A DNA stretch of 23,731 nucleotides from Pseudomonadota bacterium. Its GTDB lineage: Bacteria; Chloroflexota; UBA6077; JAJPHF01. Position 1 is the first letter of the stretch; each line of letters begins with the position of its first letter. Below are positions 5,875 through 13,101 of the stretch, one piece after another. Both the position numbers and the translations under genes were made by a program. Location: positions 1 through 23,731 of the forward strand of contig JAJPHF010000161.1 of assembly GCA_021325365.1 (NCBI GenBank), written 5' to 3'. A model generated the notes under the pieces. The model was not told where the DNA came from and made no database searches. It saw only the letters and a program-made list of their open reading frames with translations.

Positions 5875-7662
5875 ATGCGGCTGAAGTGGTCCTCCGTGCG
5901 CGCCGCCCTGGCTTTCGTCGCCCGCGTCCGCCACCTCGTCCTCCCCTACTGGTGCTCGGAGGAGCGGTGGGTCGCGGGCGGGCTGCTCGCAGCCGTCGTC
6001 GCGCTGACGCTGGGCCTGGTCGGGCTCCTCGTGCTGCTGAACAACTGGAACCGGGACTTCTACGACGCTTTGCAGCAGGAGGACTTCGGCGCCTTCCAGT
6101 CGTTGCTGCTCCGCTTCGGCCTGCTCGCCGGCCTGTACATTGTCGGCTCGGTGTACCGGGTGTACCTGCGCCAGGCGCTCGAGATTCGCTGGCGCACCTG
6201 GCTCACCCGTCACTACCTCGACGACTGGCTCGATCGGCAGGCTTACTACCGCTTGGAGCTGCTCCACCACGGCACGGATAACCCCGACCAGCGCATCGCC
6301 GAGGACCTGCGGCTGTTCACGACCAACACCCTCACCCTCGCCCTAGACCTCCTCTCCTCGGTCGTCACGCTCGGCTCCTTCGTGGTCGTGCTGTGGACCA
6401 TTTCCGGCCCGCTCGGTCTTGCCGTCGGCCCGCTGTCCATGACGATCCCGGGCTACATGGTCTGGGCGGCGGTCGGCTACGCGCTCGTCGGCAGCTTCCT
6501 GACCCACCGCGTCGGCCGCTGCCTGGTCGGGCTGAACTTCCAACAGCAGCGGCTGGAGGCCGATTTCCGCTTCTCCCTCGCCCGGCTGCGCGAGCATGCG
6601 GAGAGCGTCGCGCTGTATCGGGGAGAAGCCGCCGAGCGGGAGCGCCTGCTAGACGGCTTCGGCAGCATTCGGGGCAACTGGTGGGCGCTGATGGAGGCGA
6701 TCAAGCGGCTCACCTTCCTCACGGTCGGCTATGCGCAGCTCGCCGTGGTCTTTCCGTTTCTCGTCGCCGCGCCCCGTTACTTCGCGGGGTTGATCACGCT
6801 CGGCGTCCTGATGCAGATCAGCACGGCCTTCGGGCAGGTGCAGCAGGCGCTCTCGTGGTTCATCGACAGCTACAGCGACCTCGCGGCCTGGAAGGCGACC
6901 GCGGACCGGCTCCTGAGCTTCCGCGCGGCGACCAGCGCGGTCATGAGCGAGGTGCGCCAGGCCGAGGTGGTCGTCGCGCGGGACGGAACCTCGGCGCTGA
7001 GCGCGGACCACCTCACGCTCGCCCGCCCGGACGGGCCAGCGCTCCTCGCCGATGCCTGCTTCACGATCCAGCCCGGCGACCACGTCGTCATCGCCGGGCC
7101 GTCCGGCTGCGGCAAGAGCACCCTGTTGCGCGCTATCGCGGGGATCTGGCCCTACGGCCACGGGCTGGTGCGGCTACCGGCCGACAAGCGGGTGATGTTT
7201 CTTCCCCAGAAGCCGTATATCCCCATCGCCACGCTGCGCGAGGCCATCTCCTATCCGGCGCCTGCCGGAACCTTCGAGGACGCGGCGATCCGCGCGGCGC
7301 TCCGGGCCGTCGACCTCGGCGGGTGGAGCGACCGGCTGGACGAGTCGCAGAACTGGAGTCTGCTCCTCAGCGGGGGCGAGCAGCAGCGCCTGGCGTTCGC
7401 CCGGGTCCTGCTCCACCGGCCCGACTGGCTGTTCCTCGACGAGGCGACGGCCGCCCTGGACCCCCCGAGCGCGCACGCCCTGCTCGACGTGCTCCAGCGC
7501 CGCCTCCCCGCGGCTACCATCGTGAGCGTCACCCACCATCCCGACCAGGTGGCTGCCGCCGACCGCGCCCTGGTGCTGACGCCCCGCGACGGGCGCACGC
7601 TGCTCCACGTCGTCGAGCCCACGAGTAGCAGCCCGCCCCGGGCGTGGGCAGCGGCCGGCTGA
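5875..7662 (+). CDS. ABC transporter, fused permease-ATPase of the SbmA/BacA (YddA, Rv1819c) type
   Basis: 595 residues from the ATG at 5875; an upstream in-frame ATG at 5806 is possible but adds an unconserved lead. The N-terminal ~330 residues form the ABC_membrane_2 (SbmA/BacA-like) domain with several membrane spans and typical NNWNRDFYDALQ and RYYLTRHYLDDWL-like segments (here TRHYLDDWLD). The C-terminal ATPase has Walker A GPSGCGKST (408-416), signature LSGGEQQR (498-505), Walker B LFLDE (519-523) and switch His554. Relatives move vitamin B12, modified peptides or very-long-chain fatty acyl-CoA. As a half-transporter it should dimerise in the inner membrane. Divergent from lgt, with no co-directional partner downstream. 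The substrate is not readable. Confidence 0.92.
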   Translation: MRLKWSSVRAALAFVARVRHLVLPYWCSEERWVAGGLLAAVVALTLGLVGLLVLLNNWNRDFYDALQQEDFGAFQSLLLRFGLLAGLYIVGSVYRVYLRQALEIRWRTWLTRHYLDDWLDRQAYYRLELLHHGTDNPDQRIAEDLRLFTTNTLTLALDLLSSVVTLGSFVVVLWTISGPLGLAVGPLSMTIPGYMVWAAVGYALVGSFLTHRVGRCLVGLNFQQQRLEADFRFSLARLREHAESVALYRGEAAERERLLDGFGSIRGNWWALMEAIKRLTFLTVGYAQLAVVFPFLVAAPRYFAGLITLGVLMQISTAFGQVQQALSWFIDSYSDLAAWKATADRLLSFRAATSAVMSEVRQAEVVVARDGTSALSADHLTLARPDGPALLADACFTIQPGDHVVIAGPSGCGKSTLLRAIAGIWPYGHGLVRLPADKRVMFLPQKPYIPIATLREAISYPAPAGTFEDAAIRAALRAVDLGGWSDRLDESQNWSLLLSGGEQQRLAFARVLLHRPDWLFLDEATAALDPPSAHALLDVLQRRLPAATIVSVTHHPDQVAAADRALVLTPRDGRTLLHVVEPTSSSPPRAWAAAG

Positions 7663-7700
7663 TGTCGGAGCTGGCCCGGGGGTTCGCCTACCGGGGCGCG

Positions 7701-7781
7701 CCCTCACCCCAACCCTCTCCCAGGGGGAGAGGGAGTAAGACGCCCTCACCCCGGCCCTCTCCCAGGAGGAGAGGGGGTAAG
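7701..7781. repeat. Two tandem 39-bp CCCTCACCCC hairpin repeats
   Basis: Copies at 7701-7739 and 7743-7781 differ at 4 of 39 positions. Each contains CCCTCTCCC followed by GGGAGAGGG, a 9-bp stem with a 3-base loop. This is the widespread intergenic repeat with CCCTCACCCC..CCCTCTCCC. It sits between the convergent ends of the ABC transporter (7662) and the metallopeptidase (7864), where the hairpins could end transcription from both sides. A shorter relative lies at 18118-18143. Confidence 0.8.
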
Positions 7782-7863
7782 GGAACTCCAGCGGCGGATT
7801 CGATATGAGCAGGCCGTCCCTGGTGGTCCGCTGGCCGTGGCGCAGAGCGGCGGCGCCGCCCCG

Positions 7864-8727
7864 CTAGGGCACGGCTGGCCCCTCCTCCATGTGGCGGGTG
7901 TCGTCGTCGCCTTGTGGGCAGCCTGTGTATGCCTCGGGCGCGTCGGGATCGGCGGCGAAGCCGAGGTCGCAGGCGAGCAGGAAGCCGCGGGCGCGCTCGG
8001 CCAGCGGGTAGCGGCTGACGACCGCCCAGAAGGCGGGCGAGTGGTCGGGGTGCAGCAGGTGGGCCAGCTCGTGGACGAGCACGTAGTCGACCACCCAGGG
8101 CGGGTAGCGCTGGAGGTGCGCGGCGAGGCGGATGACGCCGGTGCCGCCGGAGCAGCTCCCGTGGCGCTTGTGCTGGCGGGCGCTCCAGCCGACCGCGCGC
8201 AGCGTGGGACGCTCGGGGAAGTAGCGTGCGAGCAGCCGTCGCGCCCGGGCCAGCAGCGCCGCGTCGGTGCCGACCGTCTGGCGGCGCAGGTAAGCGGCGG
8301 CGCGGTCGCGGATGGTGGCGAGGGTGGCGCGCAGGTCGCGGTCGCTCACGCGCTCGGGCCGCTCGACGATCAGGCGGTCGCCGACGATGCGCCAGCGGTA
8401 GGTGCGGCGCAGGCGGCGGTTGACCTGCACCTCCAGTACCAGCGCGTCGGCGGCCGGCACCGCGGGCGCCTCGGCCGCCGGCTCGTCGGGGGCGAGCGGC
8501 TCGGCGGAGCCGACATCGGGCGGCGCCGGCGCGGCAGGCGGCTCGCGCCCCCGGGTCTTGGGAGCAGGCTCGCCCGGCGCCACGCCTTGGCGCGGCGCCG
8601 GGGGCGGCGGCGACTCAGCGCGGGCTGAGGGTTGCGGGGTGGGGGGCGGCGCCGCTTCGCCGGGGCCGGAGGGCTTGACGAAGGGAAGCTGGAGCTGCAC
8701 GCGCGGGCGCCAGGATCGTGCCGCCAT
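7864..8727 (-). CDS. YgjP-type (DUF45) zinc metallopeptidase-like protein with Pro/Ala-rich N-terminus
   Basis: 287 residues from the ATG at 8727, chosen because GGAGGAG lies about seven bases upstream, while the in-frame GTG at 8733 would be too close to it. The catalytic region has the DUF45 order: a GSCS element ([10 protein letters not shown]), [11 protein letters not shown], then [19 protein letters not shown]. Numbered from this ATG, His219, Glu220 and His223 form HExxH and His229 of DHSP is the likely third zinc ligand. Usual YgjP proteins are near 230 residues. Here an extra ~75-residue stretch very rich in Pro, Ala and Glu precedes the domain and is probably disordered. Physiological substrates of the family are poorly known. 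It stands alone, convergent with the ABC gene. Confidence 0.85.
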   Translation of the reverse strand: MAARSWRPRVQLQLPFVKPSGPGEAAPPPTPQPSARAESPPPPAPRQGVAPGEPAPKTRGREPPAAPAPPDVGSAEPLAPDEPAAEAPAVPAADALVLEVQVNRRLRRTYRWRIVGDRLIVERPERVSDRDLRATLATIRDRAAAYLRRQTVGTDAALLARARRLLARYFPERPTLRAVGWSARQHKRHGSCSGGTGVIRLAAHLQRYPPWVVDYVLVHELAHLLHPDHSPAFWAVVSRYPLAERARGFLLACDLGFAADPDAPEAYTGCPQGDDDTRHMEEGPAVP

Positions 8728-8821
8728 CCCCACTCCTCCGCGGCCTTTGCCGGGCGCGGCTGGCAGAGGCTACCCCGCTCGGGGCGTCTCCCCATCCTAC
8801 CGCGTTGGCACTGGGTAGTGC

Positions 8822-9970
8822 CTACGGCGGGTCGTCCCAGGAGGTATCGAGCAGGCGGTCGTAGGCCAGCCCCCACGGCGGGCGGAGGTAGCCGAGCGCG
8901 CGCACGTCCTGCGCCCAGAAGCCGAACGGCGCGTGGCGGGCGTACACGCCGCCGCCCAGCACCTTGCAGAGGCGGCCGAGGGCGGACTCGGCTAGCTCCG
9001 CGACGGCGGTCTTGCCGCGCACCACGGCGGCCGGGACGCGGTCGCCCGCTTCGACGGCGCGCAGCATCCCCTCGTACGCCTGCTGCGCCAGCCAGCCTTC
9101 GAGATCGGCGCGCGCCCACTCGACCTGCTCGTAAGGCCGCAGCGCGCCGCGCCGGCGCGCGAGCTGCTGGCGGGCGGCATCCAGCGCCGTCTCCACGATC
9201 CCGACGATCACCGCGGTGAACAGGCAGCCGATGAGCCCGCCGACGGCGTCCTGAATCGCGCGCCAGTGGCCGGGCCAGGCGAAGCGCGTGGCGGGGAACT
9301 CGGTGAAGGCGAAGGCGTGGCTCTGGGTGGCGATCATGCCGTGCCCGTCCCACTCAGCCACGAGGCGCATGCCGGTCGAGCCATCCCAGGGGGCGCCCTG
9401 GACCGGGAGGAAGAACCAGTCGGGCTCGGTCTCGCCGTCGGGCACGGCGCTGGTGAGCATGTACGACGCGATGCCGGAGCCGCTGCCGAAGTGCTTCGCC
9501 CCGGAGAGGCGATACGCGCCGTCCGGGTCGGGGCGCGCGACAGCCCGCGTCTGCGCCACGTCGCCGCCGCTGCCGGGCTCCGACGTGATGGTGCCCCACC
9601 AGGCGCCGTCGCACGCCGTCTGGCAGACCTGGCGGCGCTGGGCGTCCCAGGCTTCCTGGTAGGGTGCGGGTGCCTGGGGCGTGGCCAGCCAGAAGCCAAG
9701 CACCGCCGGGTTCATGGCGCTGACGAGCGCCACCGACGAGTCGCCGTGCGCGAGCGTCCGCAGCGCGTCGCAGACCGGACGGGTGGATCGCGCGACGCTC
9801 TCCCAGATGCCGCCCTGGGCGACCGGCACGCCGGTGAGCAGGAAGCCGGCCTCCCGCAGCCGCGCGAAGTCGGCCGCGTCGAGCGCCCGCCGCTGCTGGC
9901 GCGCGCCCCGCTCGGCGGCAAAGTCCGCGGCGATCGCCTGCACGCCGCCGAGAATCGCCCGCGCGTCCAT
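8822..9970 (-). CDS. Acyl-CoA dehydrogenase-fold flavoprotein, possibly FMNH2-dependent monooxygenase (SfnC/DszC-like)
   Basis: 382 residues from the ATG at 9970, supported by GGGAGG six bases upstream. The acyl-CoA dehydrogenase fold is shown by TSEPGSGGDVAQT in the middle domain (the ACAD flavin motif), RLSGAKHFGSGSG (the usual L-x-G-x-K-x-F/W segment), and a helical C-terminal domain ending LCKVLGGGVYARHAPFGFW and RPPWGLAYD. I do not see the YEGT catalytic-Glu motif of true acyl-CoA dehydrogenases near the C-terminus. Together with the divergent LLM monooxygenase and FMN reductase, this favours a group D flavin monooxygenase acting on an amine, sulfone or aromatic. Alternative: an ordinary acyl-CoA dehydrogenase relative with an unusual tail. 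Confidence 0.75.
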   Translation of the reverse strand: MDARAILGGVQAIAADFAAERGARQQRRALDAADFARLREAGFLLTGVPVAQGGIWESVARSTRPVCDALRTLAHGDSSVALVSAMNPAVLGFWLATPQAPAPYQEAWDAQRRQVCQTACDGAWWGTITSEPGSGGDVAQTRAVARPDPDGAYRLSGAKHFGSGSGIASYMLTSAVPDGETEPDWFFLPVQGAPWDGSTGMRLVAEWDGHGMIATQSHAFAFTEFPATRFAWPGHWRAIQDAVGGLIGCLFTAVIVGIVETALDAARQQLARRRGALRPYEQVEWARADLEGWLAQQAYEGMLRAVEAGDRVPAAVVRGKTAVAELAESALGRLCKVLGGGVYARHAPFGFWAQDVRALGYLRPPWGLAYDRLLDTSWDDPP

Positions 9971-10050
9971 CGTCGCCCTCCCGCGTCCACTATGCCCGCC
10001 CGGCCCGGCGCGGACAAGCGGACGTACAGGCACGCCGCCTGACGGCTCGC

Positions 10051-10107
10051 GCGCCTGGCAGGCGCGGGGCGCCGGCGAGCGGCGCCGCCCCCTGGCGCGG
10101 GCTAGAA
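10051..10107. promoter_or_regulatory. Divergent control region upstream of the RutA-like gene
   Basis: A perfect hairpin GCGCCT, GGC, AGGCGC (10051-10065) and a second GC palindrome around 10068-10086 are followed by TAGAAT (10102-10107), a good -10 hexamer 36 bases before the ATG at 10143. No matching -35 is visible. This 170-bp gap separates the acyl-CoA-dehydrogenase-fold gene (minus) from the monooxygenase operon (plus). Confidence 0.35.
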
Positions 10108-10142
10108 TGTGGCAGGCGCACGATCAGGCGACGGGGGAACCG

Positions 10143-11291
10143 ATGGCTGTCGAGCAGGCTGACACGCGGCGGGCGACGAACCCGCTGTTCAACGACAACC
10201 GCATGAAGCTGGGCGTGTTCGGCGCCAACGTGAGCAACGGCTGCGCCATCACGCTGGCCGAGGGGCGGCTGGAGACGAGCTGGCCGAACACCAAGCGCAT
10301 CGCCACGCTGGCCGACCGCGCCGGGCTGGAGGCGATGGTGCCGGTGGCGCGCTGGAAGGGCTTCGGCGGCCCGACGAACTTCAACGGGGCTTGCTTCGAG
10401 ACGTACACCTGGGCGGCCGGCGTGGCGGGCGTCACCGAGCACACGGGCGTGTTCTCCACGTCGCACGTGCCGACCGTGCACCCCATCATGGCGGCGAAGC
10501 AGGGCACGACGATCGACCACATCTCGAACGGCCGCTTCGCGCTGAACGTCGTCTGCGGCTGGTTCCAGCCGGAGCTAGAGATGTTCGGCGCCCCGATCAT
10601 GGAGCACGACACGCGCTACGAGTACGCGGCCGAGTGGCTGGAGGTCGTGAAGCGGCTCTGGACGGCCGAGGACGAGTTCGACTACGAGGGGCGCTTCTTC
10701 CGCATCCAGAAGGGCTTCCACCAGCCGAAGCCGATCCAGAAGCCGTTCCCGCCGATCATGAACGCGGGCGGCTCGGCCACGGGGCGGCGCTTCGCGGCGA
10801 AATACGCCGACATGGCGTTCGTGGTGCTGCAGCGCCACGACTACGACGGCGTGAAGGCGCAGGTGGACGCGTTGCGCAACCTCGCGCGCGACGAGTTCCG
10901 CCGCGAAGTGCAGGTGTGGAGCAGCGCCTACGTCGTGTGTCGCCCCACGGAGCAAGAGGCGACCGACTACCTGAACTACTACGTGCGCGAGCGGGGCGAC
11001 TGGGAGGCCGTGGAGACGCTGACGCGGGTGATGGGCATTCAGGCCGAGACGCTGCCGCCCGAGGCGATGGAAGCGTTCAAGTTCCACTTCATCGCCGGCT
11101 GGGGCGGCTACCCGCTCGTGGGGACGCCCGAGCAGATCGTGGACAAGCTGGCGGGGCTCGCCCGCGCGGGGATGAACGGCGTGGTGCTGTCGTGGGTGAA
11201 CTACGAGGCGGAGCTGCAGCAGTGGATCGCCGAGGTGCTGCCGCTCATGGAGCAGGCGGGGCTGCGCCAGCCGTTCCGCCCGGAGGCGTAG
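10143..11291 (+). CDS. LLM class flavin monooxygenase, RutA-like
   Basis: 382 residues, starting at ATG 10143 with GGGGGA just upstream; the frame is open far earlier but that part is low-quality translation. It follows the RutA pyrimidine-oxygenase pattern closely: an N-terminal MKLGVFGANVSNGC strand, VARWKGFGGPTNFNG, ESF/TY..AAGVAGVT, TIDHISNGRFALNVVCGW, a YDY/YEYA..W...V..LW segment, then a FEGDFF-like YEGRFFRI and a late GTPEQIVDKL. RutA and relatives use reduced flavin and O2 to open or hydroxylate heterocycles. No other rut genes are nearby, so the substrate may differ. Its stop codon TAG is immediately followed by the ATG of an FMN reductase, the expected partner. Two-component system, cytoplasmic. 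Confidence 0.88.
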   Translation: MAVEQADTRRATNPLFNDNRMKLGVFGANVSNGCAITLAEGRLETSWPNTKRIATLADRAGLEAMVPVARWKGFGGPTNFNGACFETYTWAAGVAGVTEHTGVFSTSHVPTVHPIMAAKQGTTIDHISNGRFALNVVCGWFQPELEMFGAPIMEHDTRYEYAAEWLEVVKRLWTAEDEFDYEGRFFRIQKGFHQPKPIQKPFPPIMNAGGSATGRRFAAKYADMAFVVLQRHDYDGVKAQVDALRNLARDEFRREVQVWSSAYVVCRPTEQEATDYLNYYVRERGDWEAVETLTRVMGIQAETLPPEAMEAFKFHFIAGWGGYPLVGTPEQIVDKLAGLARAGMNGVVLSWVNYEAELQQWIAEVLPLMEQAGLRQPFRPEA

Positions 11292-11849
11292 ATGCTAGTG
11301 CTGGGCGTGTGTGGGAGCGCGGCGCACAGCGGGCGCACGCGGGCGCTGATCGAGCTGGCGCTTGCCGGCGCGGCCAGCCTGGACGACGTGCAGACGGACC
11401 TCGTGGACCTGGCGGAGACGCCGATCGACTGGGCCGACGGCCGGCCGCCCGAGGCCTACTCGCCGGCGACGCAGGCGGTGCTGGCGCGCGTGCAGGCCGC
11501 GGACGCCTACGTGCTCGGCTCGCCGATGTACCGCGGCGGCATGACGGGCGCGCTGAAGAACCTGATCGACGTGATCCCCAAAGAGTACGTGGTGGGCAAG
11601 GCGGCGGGGCTGGTCGCCACCGGCGCCAGCCAGCACCACTACCTCGGCCTGGACCTGGGGCTGCGCACGGCGATGGCCTTCTTCCAGGTGCACGTGGTGC
11701 CGGCGATCCTCTACGGCGGCAGCTTCAAGCTGGTGGATGGCCGCCCCGACGACCCGAAGCTGAGCGAGGAGGCGCAGCAGCTGGGCCGCGACGTGGTCAG
11801 GCTCGCCCGCGCCGTCGGCGGCCAGGCGCTCGGCCCGACGCTGTTCTAG
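11292..11849 (+). CDS. NAD(P)H-dependent FMN reductase (SsuE/SfnE-like flavodoxin fold)
   Basis: 185 residues, right for the FMN_red family. GVCGSAAHSGRTRALIELAL near the N-terminus is the phosphate-binding loop (G-S-x-x-x-x-S-x-T pattern). ADAYVLGSPMYRGGMTGALKNLIDVI is the diagnostic SPxYxGxxxxxLKNxID segment. The start ATG directly abuts the upstream TAG (TAGATG) and the GGAGG ribosome site (11282-11286) lies inside the end of the monooxygenase gene, so the two are translationally coupled. Its role is to supply reduced FMN to the adjacent monooxygenase, and perhaps to the acyl-CoA-dehydrogenase-fold protein across the divergent promoter. Confidence 0.92.
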   Translation: MLVLGVCGSAAHSGRTRALIELALAGAASLDDVQTDLVDLAETPIDWADGRPPEAYSPATQAVLARVQAADAYVLGSPMYRGGMTGALKNLIDVIPKEYVVGKAAGLVATGASQHHYLGLDLGLRTAMAFFQVHVVPAILYGGSFKLVDGRPDDPKLSEEAQQLGRDVVRLARAVGGQALGPTLF

Positions 11850-11863
11850 CCTGGCGGCGAGCT

Positions 11864-12205
11864 TCACAACCGGTAGCCCATCTCGGTAAGCAGCGTCCGC
11901 GCTCGGGCCGCGTCCTCGGCGGCCACGCGCAGCTCGTGCGGCAGGATGTCGGACGAGCCCCAGGCGCCGGCGCCCGGCCCGAGCGGCACCAGAACCGACA
12001 GGATGCCCTCGCCGCGCAGCCACTCGGCCCACATCGCCGCCTGGGCGTGGTCGCGGAACGTGGCGATTGGCACCTCGACGACCGGGCGCCCGACGGGCGC
12101 GGGCGGCGCGGCCGGCGGCAGCGCGTCCACCAGCGGCACGCCGCAGTCGGCGCACTGCCGCGCCCACGCCTGATACTCCGTCCGGCACGCTGGGCAAAAT
12201 GGCAT
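11864..12205 (-). CDS. Zinc-ribbon plus DUF2007-like small protein
   Basis: 113 residues. The N-terminus CPAC(x)12CADC forms a four-cysteine zinc ribbon (MPFCPACRTEYQAWARQCADCG). After a Pro-rich linker, VEVPIATFRDHAQAAMWAEW and ELRVAAEDAARARTLL resemble the DUF2007 'putative signal transducing' fold, related to PII-like domains. The start ATG at 12205 has AGGAGG seven to eight bases upstream. Proteins of this design are common in Chloroflexota and other phyla but have no established job. It is convergent with the FMN reductase (14-bp gap), so probably independent of it. Confidence 0.75.
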   Translation of the reverse strand: MPFCPACRTEYQAWARQCADCGVPLVDALPPAAPPAPVGRPVVEVPIATFRDHAQAAMWAEWLRGEGILSVLVPLGPGAGAWGSSDILPHELRVAAEDAARARTLLTEMGYRL

Positions 12206-12350
12206 GTCCGGGCCTCCTGCCGGTCCGCCCCGGCCTTGGCGCTATTGTAGCGCCGCGGCGCGCCGGCCCACGTGCGGGCCGGGGCGAGGCGGCTGGCATG
12301 CGTCCTGCCCGATAGACGGGCAAGCTCGACGTGCGGCTCGACGCCCCGTC
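12206..12350. promoter_or_regulatory. Intergenic region with three consecutive hairpins
   Basis: Three perfect inverted repeats: GGCGCTA, TTG, TAGCGCC (12238-12254); CCGGCCC, ACGTGC, GGGCCGG (12263-12282); TGCCCG, ATAGA, CGGGCA (12306-12322). They lie between the divergent zinc-ribbon and tyrosine-rich genes. The first could be an operator; the other two would be in or near the 5' leader of the tyrosine-rich protein. Confidence 0.4.
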
Positions 12351-12363
12351 AAGGAGGACGATC

Positions 12364-12867
12364 ATGACTGGCCCAAGCATACGCATCTTCGCCGCCGCGG
12401 TGGCCGGCGCGGCGCTGCTCGCCGTGATGAGCGCAGCGCCCGCCCCGGCCGCCGCCGCGACGGTTCCCGCGGCCACGTCCGCTGCCCCACACCAGTACGT
12501 GGGCTACGGCTACTACGGCTACCCCTCGCCCTACGGCGGCCTGTCCGCGCCGGCCGTGAACTATCCGGGCTCCGGCGCATCCGCCTGGTTCGGCTACAGC
12601 TACCCGTACAGCAGCAGTGGCTACCCTTACGGCGGCTACGCCTACCCGTACGTGGCGTATAGCAATCCCTACGCCGCCTACCAGTATGGCGTCACCACGA
12701 CCAGCCCCTACAGCGTGAGCCCGGGCTATCCCTACTCCTACTGGGACGGGACCTACGGCAACGGGTACGGCTCTGCCTACGACTGGCCGTCGAGCTACGG
12801 CGGCTACTACAGTAACGGCGCCTACTACGTGGCGCCCCAGCTCTGCGGCTACGGCGCCTCCTGCTAG
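12364..12867 (+). CDS. Secreted tyrosine/glycine/proline-rich low-complexity protein
   Basis: 167 residues from the ATG at 12364, fixed by a perfect AAGGAGG at 12351-12357. A hydrophobic stretch (IFAAAVAGAALLAVMSAAPA) after a single Arg, followed by an Ala-rich region, looks like a Sec signal peptide with cleavage near residues 28-33. The mature part, about 125 residues from His43, has 32 tyrosines (about 26%), mixed with Gly, Ser, Pro and Ala in motifs such as GYGYYGY, YPYGGYAYPY and GGYYSNGAYY. It has almost no charged residues and ends LCGYGASC, whose two cysteines could form a disulphide. I do not recognise a family. A structural, adhesive, pigment-linked or dityrosine-crosslinked surface role is conceivable but is inference. 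Confidence 0.8.
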   Translation: MTGPSIRIFAAAVAGAALLAVMSAAPAPAAAATVPAATSAAPHQYVGYGYYGYPSPYGGLSAPAVNYPGSGASAWFGYSYPYSSSGYPYGGYAYPYVAYSNPYAAYQYGVTTTSPYSVSPGYPYSYWDGTYGNGYGSAYDWPSSYGGYYSNGAYYVAPQLCGYGASC

Positions 12868-13090
12868 CGCAAGACCAAGCAAGCTCCTCGGGCTAGCGAA
12901 GCCTGTCTGGGCGCGCGGCCGTCCCGGCCGCCCGGCCGGTGCCGCCGACGCCAGGGCGGGCGAGACGCCCGCGCTCCCAGTCAAGCCCCGCCGCCCGGCC
13001 GCGAGGCGCGTCATGGAGCCGGCACGCGGGCGGCTGGCGCGGCGGGGGCCGCTCGTCTATCCTTTGGCCGTGCGCGCCGCCGCGCGCGCG
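12868..13090. repeat. Intergenic region with GC stem-loop repeat
   Basis: The 234-bp gap between the tyrosine-rich gene and the LigB-like gene contains GCGGGC, GAGAC, GCCCGC (12956-12972) followed by GCTCCCAG. This is the common dispersed repeat whose complementary strand spuriously translates as AGVSPAL. A related GGCCG-rich palindromic tract precedes it (12911-12945). No gene is seen; the LigB promoter must lie in 13000-13085 but I cannot place it. Confidence 0.55.
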
Positions 13091-13101
13091 GGAGGGTAGC
13101 G

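Noticed and set aside
3828..6281. An 817-codon open frame on the plus strand opposite the SDR and lgt genes
   Set aside because: It is antisense to two well-recognised genes and its product is Arg/Ala/His/Gly-rich without any domain. This is typical of shadow frames in 70% GC DNA.
7701..7781. Start of a CRISPR array (two 39-bp repeats)
   Set aside because: Only two copies separated by 3 bases and each forms its own hairpin; no cas genes nearby.
10143..11291. True pyrimidine oxygenase rutA
   Set aside because: Sequence pattern is RutA-like, but no RutB-RutG or regulator genes are present and the partner reductase is of the SsuE/FMN_red family, not RutF type. I therefore gave no gene symbol.
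10391..12250. A 619-codon plus-strand frame over the RutA-like and FMN reductase genes
   Set aside because: Another frame of the same strand over two strongly supported genes; composition is Arg/Gly/Ala-rich and it has no motifs.
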